Shown: positions 1-8,732, numbered from the stretch's first letter. The stretch is 64,000 nt of DNA from G965247475 sp965247475 (GCA_965247475.1 OZ252016.1:2542001-2606000); one strand, 5' to 3'. Translations and numbers: made by a program. The notes: generated by a model from the letters alone, not told the origin.

Positions 1-49
1 GCCACTCGACGCCGGAAGTCTTATAGGCGGGGTATGCAGCAGTTCTCAT
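1..49 (-). CDS. hsdS: Start of type I restriction specificity subunit HsdS (partial)
   Basis: Only the first 16 codons lie in the window. The minus strand reads MRTAAYPAYKTSGVEW, the classic HsdS N-terminus (Y-K-x-S-G-V-E-W, usually continued by L-G). The start ATG overlaps the hsdM stop as ATGA, as expected for an hsdM-hsdS operon with translational coupling. HsdS would supply DNA target recognition for the methylase and restriction complex. The remainder runs off the left edge, so its intactness cannot be judged. Confidence 0.8.
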   Translation of the reverse strand, partial: MRTAAYPAYKTSGVEW

Positions 50-2010
50 CCGCGTGTCGCTCCGACGATCTCCTCCAGCAATCCCTCCGTCTCAGCCTCC
101 AAGGCCATGATGTCCGCCCGTATCTCCTCCAGGCTCCGCAGCGGTTGAGGCTTGTAGAAGTAGCGGGTGAAGCTGATCTCGTAACCGATCTTGACGCTTG
201 ACGGCACGTACCAGGCGTCGGGCGCGTAGGGCAGCACCTCGCGGCGCAGGAAGGCCTCGATGCCACCGTCCTCGGTGAGCGGGATCTGCTCGGTGTCGCG
301 CAGGTCGGTATCCGGCTCGTATTCGACCACGGCGGACTTGCCGCGGACGGTGGCCGGAAACAGGCCGCGCAGCGGGTCCGCCTCGACGCCTCGCTTGTGG
401 ACCTTCTTGATGACCGGCGGCGCGGTCTCCGAGCGCTCGCCGCCGGCCCTCAGCGACTTGATCTCCTTGGCTTTGTAGGCCCGTTCGGGATCGACGCCTG
501 CCAGCCGCAACGGCCGCTCGACGGTGACCTTCCAGTAGCCGAAGGCCTCGTTGGGGAAGATCTTCGACTGCTCGGTCTCCTCGAAGTCCAGAAAGGCGTC
601 GCAGATGCGCCGGATGTCCGGGTCCGACAGCGTGCAGTTCTTCGCGCCCAGGTTCTTGCGCAGCGGCTGGAACCACTGGGTGGCGTCGATGAGCTGCACC
701 TTGCCTCGGCGGTGCGCTGGCTTGCGGTTGCCGAGCACCCAGATGTAGGTGGCGATGCCGGTGTTGTAGAACATGTTGAGCGGCAGGGCCACGATGGCTT
801 CCAGCCAGTCGTTCTCGATGATCCAGCGGCGGATGTTGCTCTCGCCCTGCCCGGCGTCGCCGGTGAAGAGCGAGCTGCCGTTGTGCACCTCGGCGATGCG
901 GCTGCCCAGCGGCGTGTCCCGCTTCATCTTGCTGAGCATGTTGGCCAGGAACATCATCTGGCCGTCGCTGGAGCGGGTGCTGAGCGAGTGCTCCGGATCG
1001 CCGTCGTGCTCCACGAGGAAGCGCCGGTCCGTGAGGCCGGACTTGCCGCCCATGCGCTCCAGGTCGGTCTTCCAGCTCTTGCCGTAGGGCGGATTGGAGA
1101 GCATGAAGTCGAACTCGCGGCCGGGGAAGGCGTCGGCGGCGAGGGTTGAACCGAACTGCACGTTGTCCGCCTCGACGCCCTCGCCCTTCAGAATCAGGTC
1201 GGCCTTGCTGATGGCGTAGGTCTCCGGGTTCACCTCCTGGCCGTAGAGGTGAACCGCTACCTCCTTGCCGCGTTCGGCGGCCAGCTGCGTCAGCGTCTCT
1301 TCCGCGACGGTCAGCATGCCGCCGGTGCCGCAGGCGCCGTCATAGACCAGGTAGGTGCCGGACGTGACCTGATCGGCCACCGGCAGAAAAACCAGCCGCG
1401 CCATGAGCCGCACCACGTCCCGCGGAGTGAAGTGCTCTCCGGCTTCCTCGTTGTTCTCCTCGTTGAAGCGCCGGATCAACTCCTCGAAGACGGTGCCCAT
1501 GCCGTGGTTGTCCAGGCCCTCCAGACGCACGGAGCCGTCCCCGTTCATCACGGGCCGGGGGCTGAGGTTGATCGAGCTGTCCAGGAACTTCTCCACCAGG
1601 AAGCCCAGCGCGTCGGCTTCCACCAGCGTGGGAATCTGGTGGTGGAACTTGAACTTGTCGAGGACCTCCAGGACGTTGGGAGAGAAGCCATAGAGGTAGG
1701 TCTCGAAGTCGGCCCGCAACTGCTGCTGCTTGGTCTTGGCGGTCAAATCGCGGAGGCGAAAGGGGGACGTGTTGTAGAACGCCTCGCCGGCGGCCTGGCG
1801 CAAGGCGGCGTCCTGATTCGTTATGCCAGCCTGATCGAGCTGCTCCTTCATGCGCAGCACGTCCGGCTTGGTCGGCTCCAGGACGGCGTCCAGGCGGCGG
1901 ATGACCGTCATGGGCAGGATGACGTCGCGGTACTTGCCCCGCACATAGACGTCGCGCAGCACGTCGTCCGCGATGCCCCAGATGAAGCTGCTGATGTTGA
2001 GAGCGCTCAT
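46..2010 (-). CDS. hsdM: Type I restriction-modification system, DNA methylase subunit HsdM
   Basis: 654 aa. It would methylate adenine N6 in the type I restriction-modification complex, using S-adenosylmethionine. An N-terminal HsdM_N-like helical domain (about 1-150) precedes the N6 methylase core: FTPRDVV near residue 200, SAM-binding YDGACGTGG near 225, and catalytic NPPYG near 305. The start is the ATG giving MSALNISSF, the normal family N-terminus. The open frame runs about 290 codons further upstream, but that stretch lies antisense to the divergent dehydrogenase and is rejected. The stop overlaps the next gene (hsdS) as ATGA. hsdR is not in the window and is expected on the left. Cytoplasmic. 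Confidence 0.95.
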   Translation of the reverse strand: MSALNISSFIWGIADDVLRDVYVRGKYRDVILPMTVIRRLDAVLEPTKPDVLRMKEQLDQAGITNQDAALRQAAGEAFYNTSPFRLRDLTAKTKQQQLRADFETYLYGFSPNVLEVLDKFKFHHQIPTLVEADALGFLVEKFLDSSINLSPRPVMNGDGSVRLEGLDNHGMGTVFEELIRRFNEENNEEAGEHFTPRDVVRLMARLVFLPVADQVTSGTYLVYDGACGTGGMLTVAEETLTQLAAERGKEVAVHLYGQEVNPETYAISKADLILKGEGVEADNVQFGSTLAADAFPGREFDFMLSNPPYGKSWKTDLERMGGKSGLTDRRFLVEHDGDPEHSLSTRSSDGQMMFLANMLSKMKRDTPLGSRIAEVHNGSSLFTGDAGQGESNIRRWIIENDWLEAIVALPLNMFYNTGIATYIWVLGNRKPAHRRGKVQLIDATQWFQPLRKNLGAKNCTLSDPDIRRICDAFLDFEETEQSKIFPNEAFGYWKVTVERPLRLAGVDPERAYKAKEIKSLRAGGERSETAPPVIKKVHKRGVEADPLRGLFPATVRGKSAVVEYEPDTDLRDTEQIPLTEDGGIEAFLRREVLPYAPDAWYVPSSVKIGYEISFTRYFYKPQPLRSLEEIRADIMALEAETEGLLEEIVGATRG

Positions 2011-2196
2011 TGGCTTCTCGCGGCTGCCGGCGGGAGTTTCCGGTCGCCTGGCGCGCCCATTATGCGCGCGGCGATTCGCGGCTCGCACCGACGGCGCCGC
2101 CGCCGATCGCCGGAAGTTGGAGCCGGTCGTGCGCCCACGTACCATGCAGCCGGCGCCGGCCAGGAATCGGCCGGCCAGTGGGAGCAGCCACAGGGG
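2011..2196. other. Divergent intergenic region hsdM / dehydrogenase
   Basis: 186 bp between two divergently transcribed genes, so it should contain both promoters. I see no convincing -35/-10 pair, no inverted repeat worth reporting and no small gene. Confidence 0.4.
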
Positions 2197-3243
2197 ATGC
2201 CCAGCTTTCCGGTCGAGGGACTGACGCGGGCGTCGGCGCGCATCCTGGAGGCCGCCGATGCGCCGCCGGATATCGCCGCGAAGGTGGCCGGCTGGCTGGC
2301 CGACGCGAATCTCTCCGGACATCCGTCGCACGGGTTCATCCGGATCCCGATGTACGCGGAGCGGATTCGCCAGGGCTTGTGGATCCCGGATGAACGCCCC
2401 GAAGTCACGCAAGAGTCGGATACGTCGGTGCTGATCGACGGCCGGGCGGGTTTTGGATTCCTGGCCGCCGAACTGCTGACGCGGAAGCTGGCCGAGAAGG
2501 CCAAGGCGCAGCACGTAGCGGTGGGCGGCATCATCCGCTGCACGCACATCGGCCGCCTGGGGCAGTGGGGCGAGATGGCGGTGGAGATGGGCGTCGCCTA
2601 CCTCATGGGCACGGGCACGGCCGACAGCACCCAGGGGGTCCCTTTCGGCGGACGCGAGCCGCGCCTGTCCACGAATCCGCTGATGTTCGCGATGCCGGGC
2701 GCTGGCGGCGACGGCATGGTCATGGACTTCGCGACCATGTCCGTTGCCGAGGGCAAGCTCTACGTCGCGCGCGACAAGGGCGCCCCGTTGCCTGAGGGCT
2801 GGATCGTGGACAAGGACGGCCATCCGAGCACCGACCCGAACGACTATTTCGACGGTGGATCGCTGCTTCCGTTCGGCGGCCACAAGGGATACGCGCTGGC
2901 CGTGATGGTGGCGCTGCTGTCGAGCAGCCTGGTGGGCGCGCGCGCCCCGGGCGTCAAGTTCGCGATGCCGGTGTTCGGGGTGGCGATCGATCCGGGCACG
3001 TTCAATCCGGCCGACGCGGTGGCGGAGAGCGTGGGCGCGTCGCTGGAGCGGCTGCGGGCGACACCTCCCGCCGAAGGGTTCCGTGAAGTGCTGGTGCCGG
3101 GCGATCTCGAACGGCGGTCACGTGAGGCGGCGCGAACGCGTCCGATCGAGCTCGCGGACGAGACCTGGCAACAGTTTCGCAATGCGGCCGAATCCTGGAA
3201 TCTGGACCCCTCCGAGATCGAATCGCTGGCACGCGGACACTGA
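2197..3243 (+). CDS. Ldh2/malate-L-lactate dehydrogenase family oxidoreductase (copy 1)
   Basis: 348 aa, normal family length. The family (PF02615) oxidises or reduces 2-hydroxyacids such as malate, lactate, ureidoglycolate or sulfolactate with NAD(P). Visible motifs are the N-terminal SGHPSHG with catalytic His (about 40-50), CTHIGRLG (nucleotide and substrate region), STNPLMFAMP, PEGWIVDKDG and the C-terminal FGGHKGYALAV loop. ATG follows a weak CAGGGG ribosome site and aligns with copy 2. The longer upstream open frame is antisense to hsdM and was not used. Copy 2 follows after 5 bp, so the two are surely cotranscribed. Substrate cannot be deduced. Confidence 0.9.
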   Translation: MPSFPVEGLTRASARILEAADAPPDIAAKVAGWLADANLSGHPSHGFIRIPMYAERIRQGLWIPDERPEVTQESDTSVLIDGRAGFGFLAAELLTRKLAEKAKAQHVAVGGIIRCTHIGRLGQWGEMAVEMGVAYLMGTGTADSTQGVPFGGREPRLSTNPLMFAMPGAGGDGMVMDFATMSVAEGKLYVARDKGAPLPEGWIVDKDGHPSTDPNDYFDGGSLLPFGGHKGYALAVMVALLSSSLVGARAPGVKFAMPVFGVAIDPGTFNPADAVAESVGASLERLRATPPAEGFREVLVPGDLERRSREAARTRPIELADETWQQFRNAAESWNLDPSEIESLARGH

Positions 3244-3248
3244 CTGCA

Positions 3249-4295
3249 ATGCCCACCTTCGCGCCGGTGCCGCTCGCCCATGCGTGCGCCCGCGTTCTGG
3301 AAGGCGCGGGGACGCCCGCGGACATCGCCGACCGGCTGGGCGGCTGGCTGATCAACGCGAATCTCTCCGGCCACCCATCGCACGGCGTCATTCGAGTTCC
3401 GCAGTACGTGATGCAGATTCGCGACGACGACATTCGACCGGCCGAGCGCCCCGAGATCGTCGAGGAGACCGGCACGACCACGCTGCTGGACTGCCGACTG
3501 GGGTTCGGCCACGTCGCGGCCGATACGTTGGTGCGATCGCTGGCCGAGAAGGCGAAGCGGAACAGGGTTGCGATCGGCGGCATCCGGAATTGCACGCATA
3601 TCGGACGGCTGGGCGAGTGGGCCGAGCTGGCCATGCGCCTGGAGGTGGTGCTCTTCATGACCGCCGGAGGTCCGGGGACGCACCGCGTGGCGCCGTTCGG
3701 CGGCGCGGAAGGGCGGCTGTCCACGAACCCGATGGCGTTTGGCGCGTCCGCCGGAGACGGCGATGGCCTGATGATGGACTTTGCCACCACGGGGGCGGCC
3801 GAGGGCAAGATCCGGCACTACCGCGACAGCGGCGCCCAAATCCCGGAAGGTTGGATCATCGACCCGGACGGGAATCCGACCACCGACCCCAACGACTACT
3901 ACCGCGGCGGCACGGCGCTGCCGTTCGGCGGTCACAAGGGGTATGCGCTCTCCCTGATGGCGGAGGTGCTGGGCGGCAACCTGACCGGGGGACAGGAGCA
4001 GGGCCTAACCACGCGCATCCCGGCATTTGCGTTGGTCATCGACCCGAACGCGTTCGGTGAGGGCGAGCGGTTTGAGGCGTCCAATCGGGCGACGCTCGCA
4101 CGCATGCGCGATGCGCGGCCGGCCGCCGGCTTCAGCGAAGTGCTGGTGCCGGGCGACGTGGAGCGCAGGTCACGGGCCGCGTCGCGTGCGTCGGGAGTCG
4201 AGCTGCCCGACGCCACGTGGACGGCCGTCCAGGAGGCGGCGGATTCGGTGGGCCTGGGCGCTGCGGCGGTCGAGGCGCTGGCGCGCGACGACTAG
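3249..4295 (+). CDS. Ldh2/malate-L-lactate dehydrogenase family oxidoreductase (copy 2)
   Basis: 348 aa, exactly the length of the preceding paralogue and colinear with it. It has SGHPSHG, NCTHIGRLGEW, STNPMAFG, IPEGWIIDPDG and PFGGHKGYALSL. Active-site motifs are retained while the surrounding sequence has clearly diverged, which points to an old tandem duplication with different substrates, or to a hetero-oligomer. Likely cytoplasmic and NAD(P)-dependent. The convergent aminotransferase ends 6 bp downstream. Confidence 0.9.
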   Translation: MPTFAPVPLAHACARVLEGAGTPADIADRLGGWLINANLSGHPSHGVIRVPQYVMQIRDDDIRPAERPEIVEETGTTTLLDCRLGFGHVAADTLVRSLAEKAKRNRVAIGGIRNCTHIGRLGEWAELAMRLEVVLFMTAGGPGTHRVAPFGGAEGRLSTNPMAFGASAGDGDGLMMDFATTGAAEGKIRHYRDSGAQIPEGWIIDPDGNPTTDPNDYYRGGTALPFGGHKGYALSLMAEVLGGNLTGGQEQGLTTRIPAFALVIDPNAFGEGERFEASNRATLARMRDARPAAGFSEVLVPGDVERRSRAASRASGVELPDATWTAVQEAADSVGLGAAAVEALARDD

Positions 4296-4301
4296 GCGGC
4301 G

Positions 4302-5477
4302 CTAGCCGAGGAACGCCTCGATCCGGTCGAGTCCCTTCTGCAACGTCGCCATGCCGGTGGCGAAGCTGAGCCGAACACCGGTGTCCGACCCGAACTCGGC
4401 GCCGGCCACCAGGCCGACGTGGGCCTCCTCGAGCAGCCTGTTCGCCCATTCCGACGAGCCAGCCACGCCTAGACGCTCGAACGTGGCCGAGACATCGGGG
4501 AAGGCGTAGAAGGCGCCGGCGGGCTCGGGACAGACAACCCCGTCGAACTCGCCGAGGCGCTCGTGCAGGTAGATAGCGCGGCGCTCGAACTCGGCTCGCA
4601 TTTCCTCGACGCAGGCCTGGTCGCCATCGAGCGCGGCGGCGAGCGCGTGCATGGTGAAGGTGGCCGCCCCGCTGGTGGTCTGCGACTGCAGCTTTCCCAT
4701 GGCCTTGATGACGTCCGCCGGCCCGGCCGCGTAGCCGATGCGCCAGCCGGTCATCGAGTAGGTCTTGGAGCCGGCATTGAACGTGATGGTGTGGTCAAAG
4801 GCGTGCGGAGAGGTAGCGGCGTAGCTCTTGTACTCGCGGCCGCCGTAGAGCAGGCGGTCGTACATCTCGTCGCTGATGACCGTGATGTCGCGTCCCTCGA
4901 GCACGGTGGCCAGCGCGTCGGTCTCGGCTGGCGAATAGGCCGCGCCGGTAGGGTTGCTCGGTGAGTTGAACACGAAGGCGCGGGTCTTCGGAGAGATCGC
5001 GGCTTCAAGCTGGTCGAGCGTGATCTTGAAGTCGCTGCGGACCTCGGTGTTCACGATCACCGGCACGCCGCCGGCGAGCTTGACCTGTTCGGGATACGAG
5101 ACCCAATACGGGGCGGGAATGATCACCTCGTCGCCCGGATCGAGGATGCTCGCGAAGGCAAGCCAGAGCGCCTCTTTCCCTCCGACCGTCGCCAGCACCT
5201 GCGAGACGTCGTAATCCAGGTTGTTCTCGCGGCGAAGCTTGCCGACCACGGCTTGCTTCAGTTCGGGCACCCCGGACGCCGGCTTGGCGTACTTGGTCTC
5301 GCCGCGGGCCAGAGCGTCGACCGCCGCCTGCTTGATGTGTTCGGGCGTATCGAAGTCGGGCTCGCCGGCGCCCAGGCTGACCACGTCGACGCCCTCGGAC
5401 CGCATCTGCGCGACCTTGTTGCTGACGGCGATCGTGCCGGACTCGGCCACGTCTTGTACGCGTTGGGAGATCTTCAA
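4302..5477 (-). CDS. Pyridoxal-phosphate aminotransferase, aspartate/aromatic type (class I/II)
   Basis: 391 aa. It would transfer amino groups between an amino acid (aspartate or aromatic) and 2-oxoglutarate with PLP. Fold type I hallmarks are visible: NSPSNPTGAAYSP, GSKTYSMTGWRIGY with the Schiff-base lysine in SKT, and Arg in VRLSFAT near the C-terminus for the carboxylate. The start ATG gives MKISQRVQDV, typical of AspC-like enzymes of group I-gamma in thermophiles, Chloroflexota and Firmicutes. It stands alone between convergent and codirectional neighbours. Exact amino donor unknown. Confidence 0.9.
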   Translation of the reverse strand: MKISQRVQDVAESGTIAVSNKVAQMRSEGVDVVSLGAGEPDFDTPEHIKQAAVDALARGETKYAKPASGVPELKQAVVGKLRRENNLDYDVSQVLATVGGKEALWLAFASILDPGDEVIIPAPYWVSYPEQVKLAGGVPVIVNTEVRSDFKITLDQLEAAISPKTRAFVFNSPSNPTGAAYSPAETDALATVLEGRDITVISDEMYDRLLYGGREYKSYAATSPHAFDHTITFNAGSKTYSMTGWRIGYAAGPADVIKAMGKLQSQTTSGAATFTMHALAAALDGDQACVEEMRAEFERRAIYLHERLGEFDGVVCPEPAGAFYAFPDVSATFERLGVAGSSEWANRLLEEAHVGLVAGAEFGSDTGVRLSFATGMATLQKGLDRIEAFLG

Positions 5478-5580
5478 CGGGACGGCCTTTCGGGGTGCTG
5501 GCGAACCGGCGGTGCGGCGACGTGTCGTTGCGGCCCATTGTGCCTGAGCGAGGGAATGCTACGGAGGGATCGGCGGCCGG

Positions 5581-6456
5581 TTACGCGCCGGTGATGATGC
5601 CGAGCAGGTCGCGCTTGAACGCCGCCGCGTCGATGGTCGCGGCAACCCGGAGGCCGGTCGGGCGGTCCGATTCGACAAAGGCCACGTGGCCGCCGTCGTC
5701 ACGGGCGGTCAGAGGTGTTGGATCAAGCGTCAAGAATCGCTCGTCGAGCGCGAGCGTCAACGTGGCGGGATCGAACATCGAGGTTCGATCGACCTTGCGG
5801 CGAGTGAAGTGGGCCGCCAGCATCTCGGCGAGAACCGGTCCGACTCCGCTGGCCGCGCGAAGCGCGGGGAGATCGCCCGTGGTGAGCCGAGCCTGCTGGG
5901 TGACGAGGAAGTCGCCTACGCGAACCTGGACGCCCGAGTTGCAGGCCGCAACGGCCGCCGCCACATCACAGCTGAGGTTGTACTCGTAGCGGTCGGTGTC
6001 GTCCCGCCGCCCGCCCATCATCGCGAGTCCGGCGAGGCGGCCGCGAAGCTCGGGGTGGCGATCCAGCGCGGCGGCGGCGTTGGTGGCCTGGCCGATGGTG
6101 GCGAGCCAGACGGGGCCGGCGGCGCTGGATGCAACATCGTGAATCAGGTCAACGGCGTGGCGGGGGTCGATTCGCGGGTCGGTTGCGTCCAGCGGGACGA
6201 GAACGTCGCCCGACATGCGCTCGACCGGCCGTGGGGAGGCGGCGCCATCCGCCACGCCGAACCCGGCCGCGACCGGAACGTCCACGACGCCGATCGCGTC
6301 GAGCAGGGCGAGCGCAAGGGCCGCTTTCCAGCGCGTATCGTTCCAGACAGTGGTGACCGCTAGGAGCTCGATGTCCGGATGCAGCGCCGCGTAGGCGAGC
6401 GCGAATACGTCATCGACGTCGTCGCCGATGTCCGTGTCCAGGATGAGACCGATCAT
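5581..6456 (-). CDS. Inosine/uridine-preferring nucleoside hydrolase family protein
   Basis: 291 aa. The family cleaves the N-glycosidic bond of ribonucleosides to base and ribose, using calcium. The calcium site is at the very N-terminus: DTDIGDDVDDVFAL (residues 7-20). A further family motif, ATIGQATNAAAAL, is near residue 120. The ATG overlaps the stop of the upstream repair gene as ATGA, so this gene is the last of a coupled cluster with the SRPBCC and AlkD-like genes. Substrate range cannot be read from sequence. Confidence 0.9.
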   Translation of the reverse strand: MIGLILDTDIGDDVDDVFALAYAALHPDIELLAVTTVWNDTRWKAALALALLDAIGVVDVPVAAGFGVADGAASPRPVERMSGDVLVPLDATDPRIDPRHAVDLIHDVASSAAGPVWLATIGQATNAAAALDRHPELRGRLAGLAMMGGRRDDTDRYEYNLSCDVAAAVAACNSGVQVRVGDFLVTQQARLTTGDLPALRAASGVGPVLAEMLAAHFTRRKVDRTSMFDPATLTLALDERFLTLDPTPLTARDDGGHVAFVESDRPTGLRVAATIDAAAFKRDLLGIITGA

Positions 6457-7162
6457 CTCCGGCGACCCTCCTCGTCCAGCCGCGCTTTATTGAGCATGGC
6501 CTTGGTGAGATGCGTGCGGTTGGCGCGAACGAAGTCGGCGACGCGTTCGGGCGCGATCTCGGGGACGCGGCCTGAGGGCCCACCCGACCCCGAGCCTGAT
6601 GAAATGGCGAGTGTCGTGCAGGCTGGACTCGAGGAGATCGAACGTGAGATCGGGACGGGGAGTCCGACCGATCTCGGGGACGCGGCCAAGCCGGGCCAGA
6701 CGCCTGCGCGTGGGACCTCCCAGGCCGCCGTTGAGCGACGTGGTGGCCACCAGCGCGATCCGCCGGAACCAGAAGGGCTGGTCGCGCCGCGCCCACTCGC
6801 GGAGCACTTGCTCGTCGATGACAGCCGATTCCAGATGACCGGCCACGAGCAGCGTCGCGATCGGGTCGGCCAGGGCCCAGGTGTCGGGCGCCCGTGACCA
6901 GCTCCCAGCTGCGGCGCGTGAATGCGGGTCCGGCGGCGAGGAAGTAGACCGCGCCCCACGCCTCCTCGAGTGACGCGCGGAACCAGCGATCGAGCGTGGG
7001 CAGATCGGTGGGCAGCCCGTGGTCGCGGACGAAGGCGACGGCGATGCGTTCCCAGTTCGGCACGCCGGTGCCCAACACCTCGCGGTGATCAAGCTTGAGG
7101 TAGCGGGCCTCGTGGAAGGCGCGCTCCTCGAGCAGCCGCCGGAGCGGCAGTGACGCCGTCAG
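6453..7162 (-). pseudogene. AlkD-like DNA alkylation repair gene, broken by two frameshifts
   Basis: No single frame covers it, but three consecutive minus-strand frames join into one HEAT-repeat AlkD-type protein. Part 1 (about 7162-6900) reads YLKLDHREVLGTGVPNWERI; part 2 (about 6900-6575) contains DQPFWFRRIALVATTSLNGG and FIRLGVGWALR; part 3 (about 6575-6453) contains RVPEIAPERVADFVRANR and ends KARLDEEGRRR. The first shift lies near 6885-6905 and the second near 6565-6580. The order of motifs matches family members that remove or shield alkylated bases. The stop still overlaps the nucleoside hydrolase start (ATGA). Either a decaying gene or two assembly errors. Confidence 0.65.
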
Positions 7163-7169
7163 TCGAGGC

Positions 7170-7649
7170 TCACGCGCTGGAATCGGCCTTGTCGGAGGCG
7201 GGCGACTCGAGCAGCGCGGCGAAGTTGTTCAACGCGGCCTCATGCTCGGACTGGACGCCGCCGGTCATGAACGACTTTAGCCACGCAATCGGACCTGAGG
7301 GTCGCCATGAAGAGGTGATCGACATCTCGGTGTCGGCGCCGCTGGGGCGCAAATCGACATCCGTGCGCGCGCTGTGATACCCGCCGACCTCGGTACCGCC
7401 ACGCAACTCGCGCTCGATGCGCCAGCCAACCCGACGGGCGTTGTCCCAGGCGACGATCTTCTGGTGGAGTTCGGTGCCGTCGGCCAGATGCGAGGTGTGC
7501 TCGCGATTGAGGCCGCGAGCCGGACCGCCGCGGTGCTCGACCCGCTCGAGATTCGGCAGCCACTCGGGAAAGCGATCGAGGTCAGACAGCACGTGCCACA
7601 CGCGCTCTTGTGATCCTGGCACGACTCGTCGGACGGTGACCTTTGCCAT
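7170..7649 (-). CDS. SRPBCC/START-fold protein
   Basis: 159 aa. An N-terminal strand (VTVRRVVPGSQERVWHVLSDLDRFPEWLPN) typical of polyketide cyclase/CoxG-like ligand-binding proteins is followed by the helix-grip pattern, with a C-terminal helix ending LNNFAALLES. No catalytic residues can be assigned; such proteins bind hydrophobic ligands. It is first of a tight minus-strand group, with the broken AlkD-like gene beginning within about 10 bp. No signal peptide, so probably cytoplasmic. Confidence 0.8.
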   Translation of the reverse strand: MAKVTVRRVVPGSQERVWHVLSDLDRFPEWLPNLERVEHRGGPARGLNREHTSHLADGTELHQKIVAWDNARRVGWRIERELRGGTEVGGYHSARTDVDLRPSGADTEMSITSSWRPSGPIAWLKSFMTGGVQSEHEAALNNFAALLESPASDKADSSA

Positions 7650-7807
7650 GAAACCCGCTCCCTAAGCGACGCGCCCGCGGCACGCAGGGCGGGCGCCCGA
7701 TAGTTTTGTGACTTTGAGGTGCACGCAGTTTGCGGTCGCGCGCACCTGATATGCAACCGAGAGGCCGGTGATAGAGTTGGCCCCCGCGGGCATTCGACCC
7801 GCCACGC
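7650..7807. other. Intergenic region before tRNA-Glu
   Basis: About 158 bp. It must hold the promoter of the minus-strand SRPBCC gene and that of the plus-strand tRNA. TAGAGT at 7772-7777 fits a -10 box for the tRNA, but no good -35 is seen. No other structure recognised. Confidence 0.3.
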
Positions 7808-7880
7808 GCCCCCGTGGTCTAGGGGACTAGGACGCCACCCTTTCAAGGTGGAAACAGGGATTCGAATTCCCTCGGGGGCA
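7808..7880 (+). tRNA. tRNA-Glu (anticodon UUC)
   Basis: The cloverleaf closes fully by eye. Acceptor GCCCCCG (7808-7814) pairs with CGGGGGC (7873-7879), discriminator A at 7880. Anticodon stem CCACC/GGTGG encloses loop CTTTCAA with TTC at 7842-7844. T stem AGGGA/TCCCT surrounds TTCGAAT. The 3' CCA is not encoded (genome reads CCC after the discriminator), so the cell must add it. No integrase or duplicated tRNA end is seen nearby. Confidence 0.95.
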
Positions 7881-7903
7881 CCCGTCAGCGATCGAAGCGA
7901 GGC

Positions 7904-8257
7904 TTAGCGGTCGCCGCAGTTCGGTATCACGCAGATGAACTTGAGGGCGGCGTCGCCGCTGTTCTGAAACTGATGCATGGCGTCCGGCGGCACGTACACG
8001 GCCGATCCGGCGCCGAACCGCTTGGGCCCTTCATCCGTGATCAATTGACCGGCGCCTTCGACGATGAACACCTCGTGCTCCCACGCGTGGCGGTGATGTT
8101 CCGTGACGCCACCCGGCTGCAGCTCGAACAGGCGCATCGCGAAATTGGGCGCGGCGTCGTCTTTCCCGACCAAGTCACGCTTGACGACTTTTCCGGGGGT
8201 CTCGGGCTCGATGTCGAGGCCGGCGACTTCGGCCGGGTCGATTACTTTTGGCAGCAT
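7904..8257 (-). CDS. Small cupin-domain protein
   Basis: 117 aa single-domain cupin. Motif 1 is visible as EHHRHAWEHEVFIVEG (His-x-His ... Glu) and motif 2 as PPDAMHQFQNSG with the fourth ligand His, so a metal site is expected. The length and sequence (HRHAWEHEVFIVEGAG) fit the stress or dioxygenase-like small cupins, but substrate is unknown. Stands alone downstream of the tRNA in the opposite direction. Confidence 0.85.
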   Translation of the reverse strand: MLPKVIDPAEVAGLDIEPETPGKVVKRDLVGKDDAAPNFAMRLFELQPGGVTEHHRHAWEHEVFIVEGAGQLITDEGPKRFGAGSAVYVPPDAMHQFQNSGDAALKFICVIPNCGDR

Positions 8258-8408
8258 CGCTTGGATACCTGATGGGTCGTTCGGCCCATGCTAGGGCGCA
8301 GGCGCCGGTGCGCAACTGGTTGGCGGTGGGGAACCTTGGTGGTTGCGGACCAGGTGTCTGAGAATGTCGCGGAGCGTCGGCGCAGCCGATCGGAGACGTG
8401 AGTCCCGC

Positions 8409-8696
8409 ATGAGCCTGGTGGTCATCCGAATCCCCAACGTCTTGCGGCACCACACCAACGGGGTGCGTGAGGTGGAGGTCAGCGCGGCCACGGTCGGCGA
8501 CGCCATGCGCGGGCTGTTCGAGTCGCACCCGTCGTTGCGCGATTCGCTGATTCCGGCGAGCGGGGACGTGTTCGAGGCCACCAATCTGTTCCTGAACGAG
8601 CGCGACGTCGCCACGCTCGACGGCCTGGCCTCGCCCATGGCGGACGGGGACACTTTGACCATCCTGCCGGCCATGTCCGGCGGCAAGCCGTTCTAG
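8409..8696 (+). CDS. Ubiquitin-like MoaD/ThiS-family protein with residues beyond the Gly-Gly
   Basis: 95 aa. Beta-grasp sulfur-carrier family (MoaD/ThiS/CysO): begins MSLVVIRIPNVLRHH and ends ADGDTLTILPAMSGGKPF. In CysO-type carriers the di-glycine is the last element and receives the activating adenylate or thiocarboxylate; here KPF follows, so a peptidase (JAMM-type in known cases such as QbsE/QbsD) would have to expose GG. ATG chosen because it starts the first strand; upstream in-frame codons have no family character. No MoeB/ThiF, CysM or JAMM gene is adjacent. Role: sulfur transfer or protein modifier, undetermined. Confidence 0.8.
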   Translation: MSLVVIRIPNVLRHHTNGVREVEVSAATVGDAMRGLFESHPSLRDSLIPASGDVFEATNLFLNERDVATLDGLASPMADGDTLTILPAMSGGKPF

Positions 8697-8732
8697 CTAC
8701 GGTCCCATCGACCGGAGACACCCGCCAGCGCC

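Noticed and set aside
1249..2196. Long upstream extension of the first dehydrogenase frame
   Set aside because: Antisense to hsdM; family length and ribosome site place the start at 2197.
2011..2883. N-terminal extension of the hsdM frame by 291 codons
   Set aside because: It is antisense to the first dehydrogenase and has no HsdM character; the protein begins normally at MSALNISSF.
7808..7880. tRNA as an integration site for a genomic island
   Set aside because: No integrase and no repeated tRNA 3' end were seen within the window.
7719..7907. Small plus-strand ORF over the tRNA
   Set aside because: It covers the tRNA-Glu gene and has no protein character.
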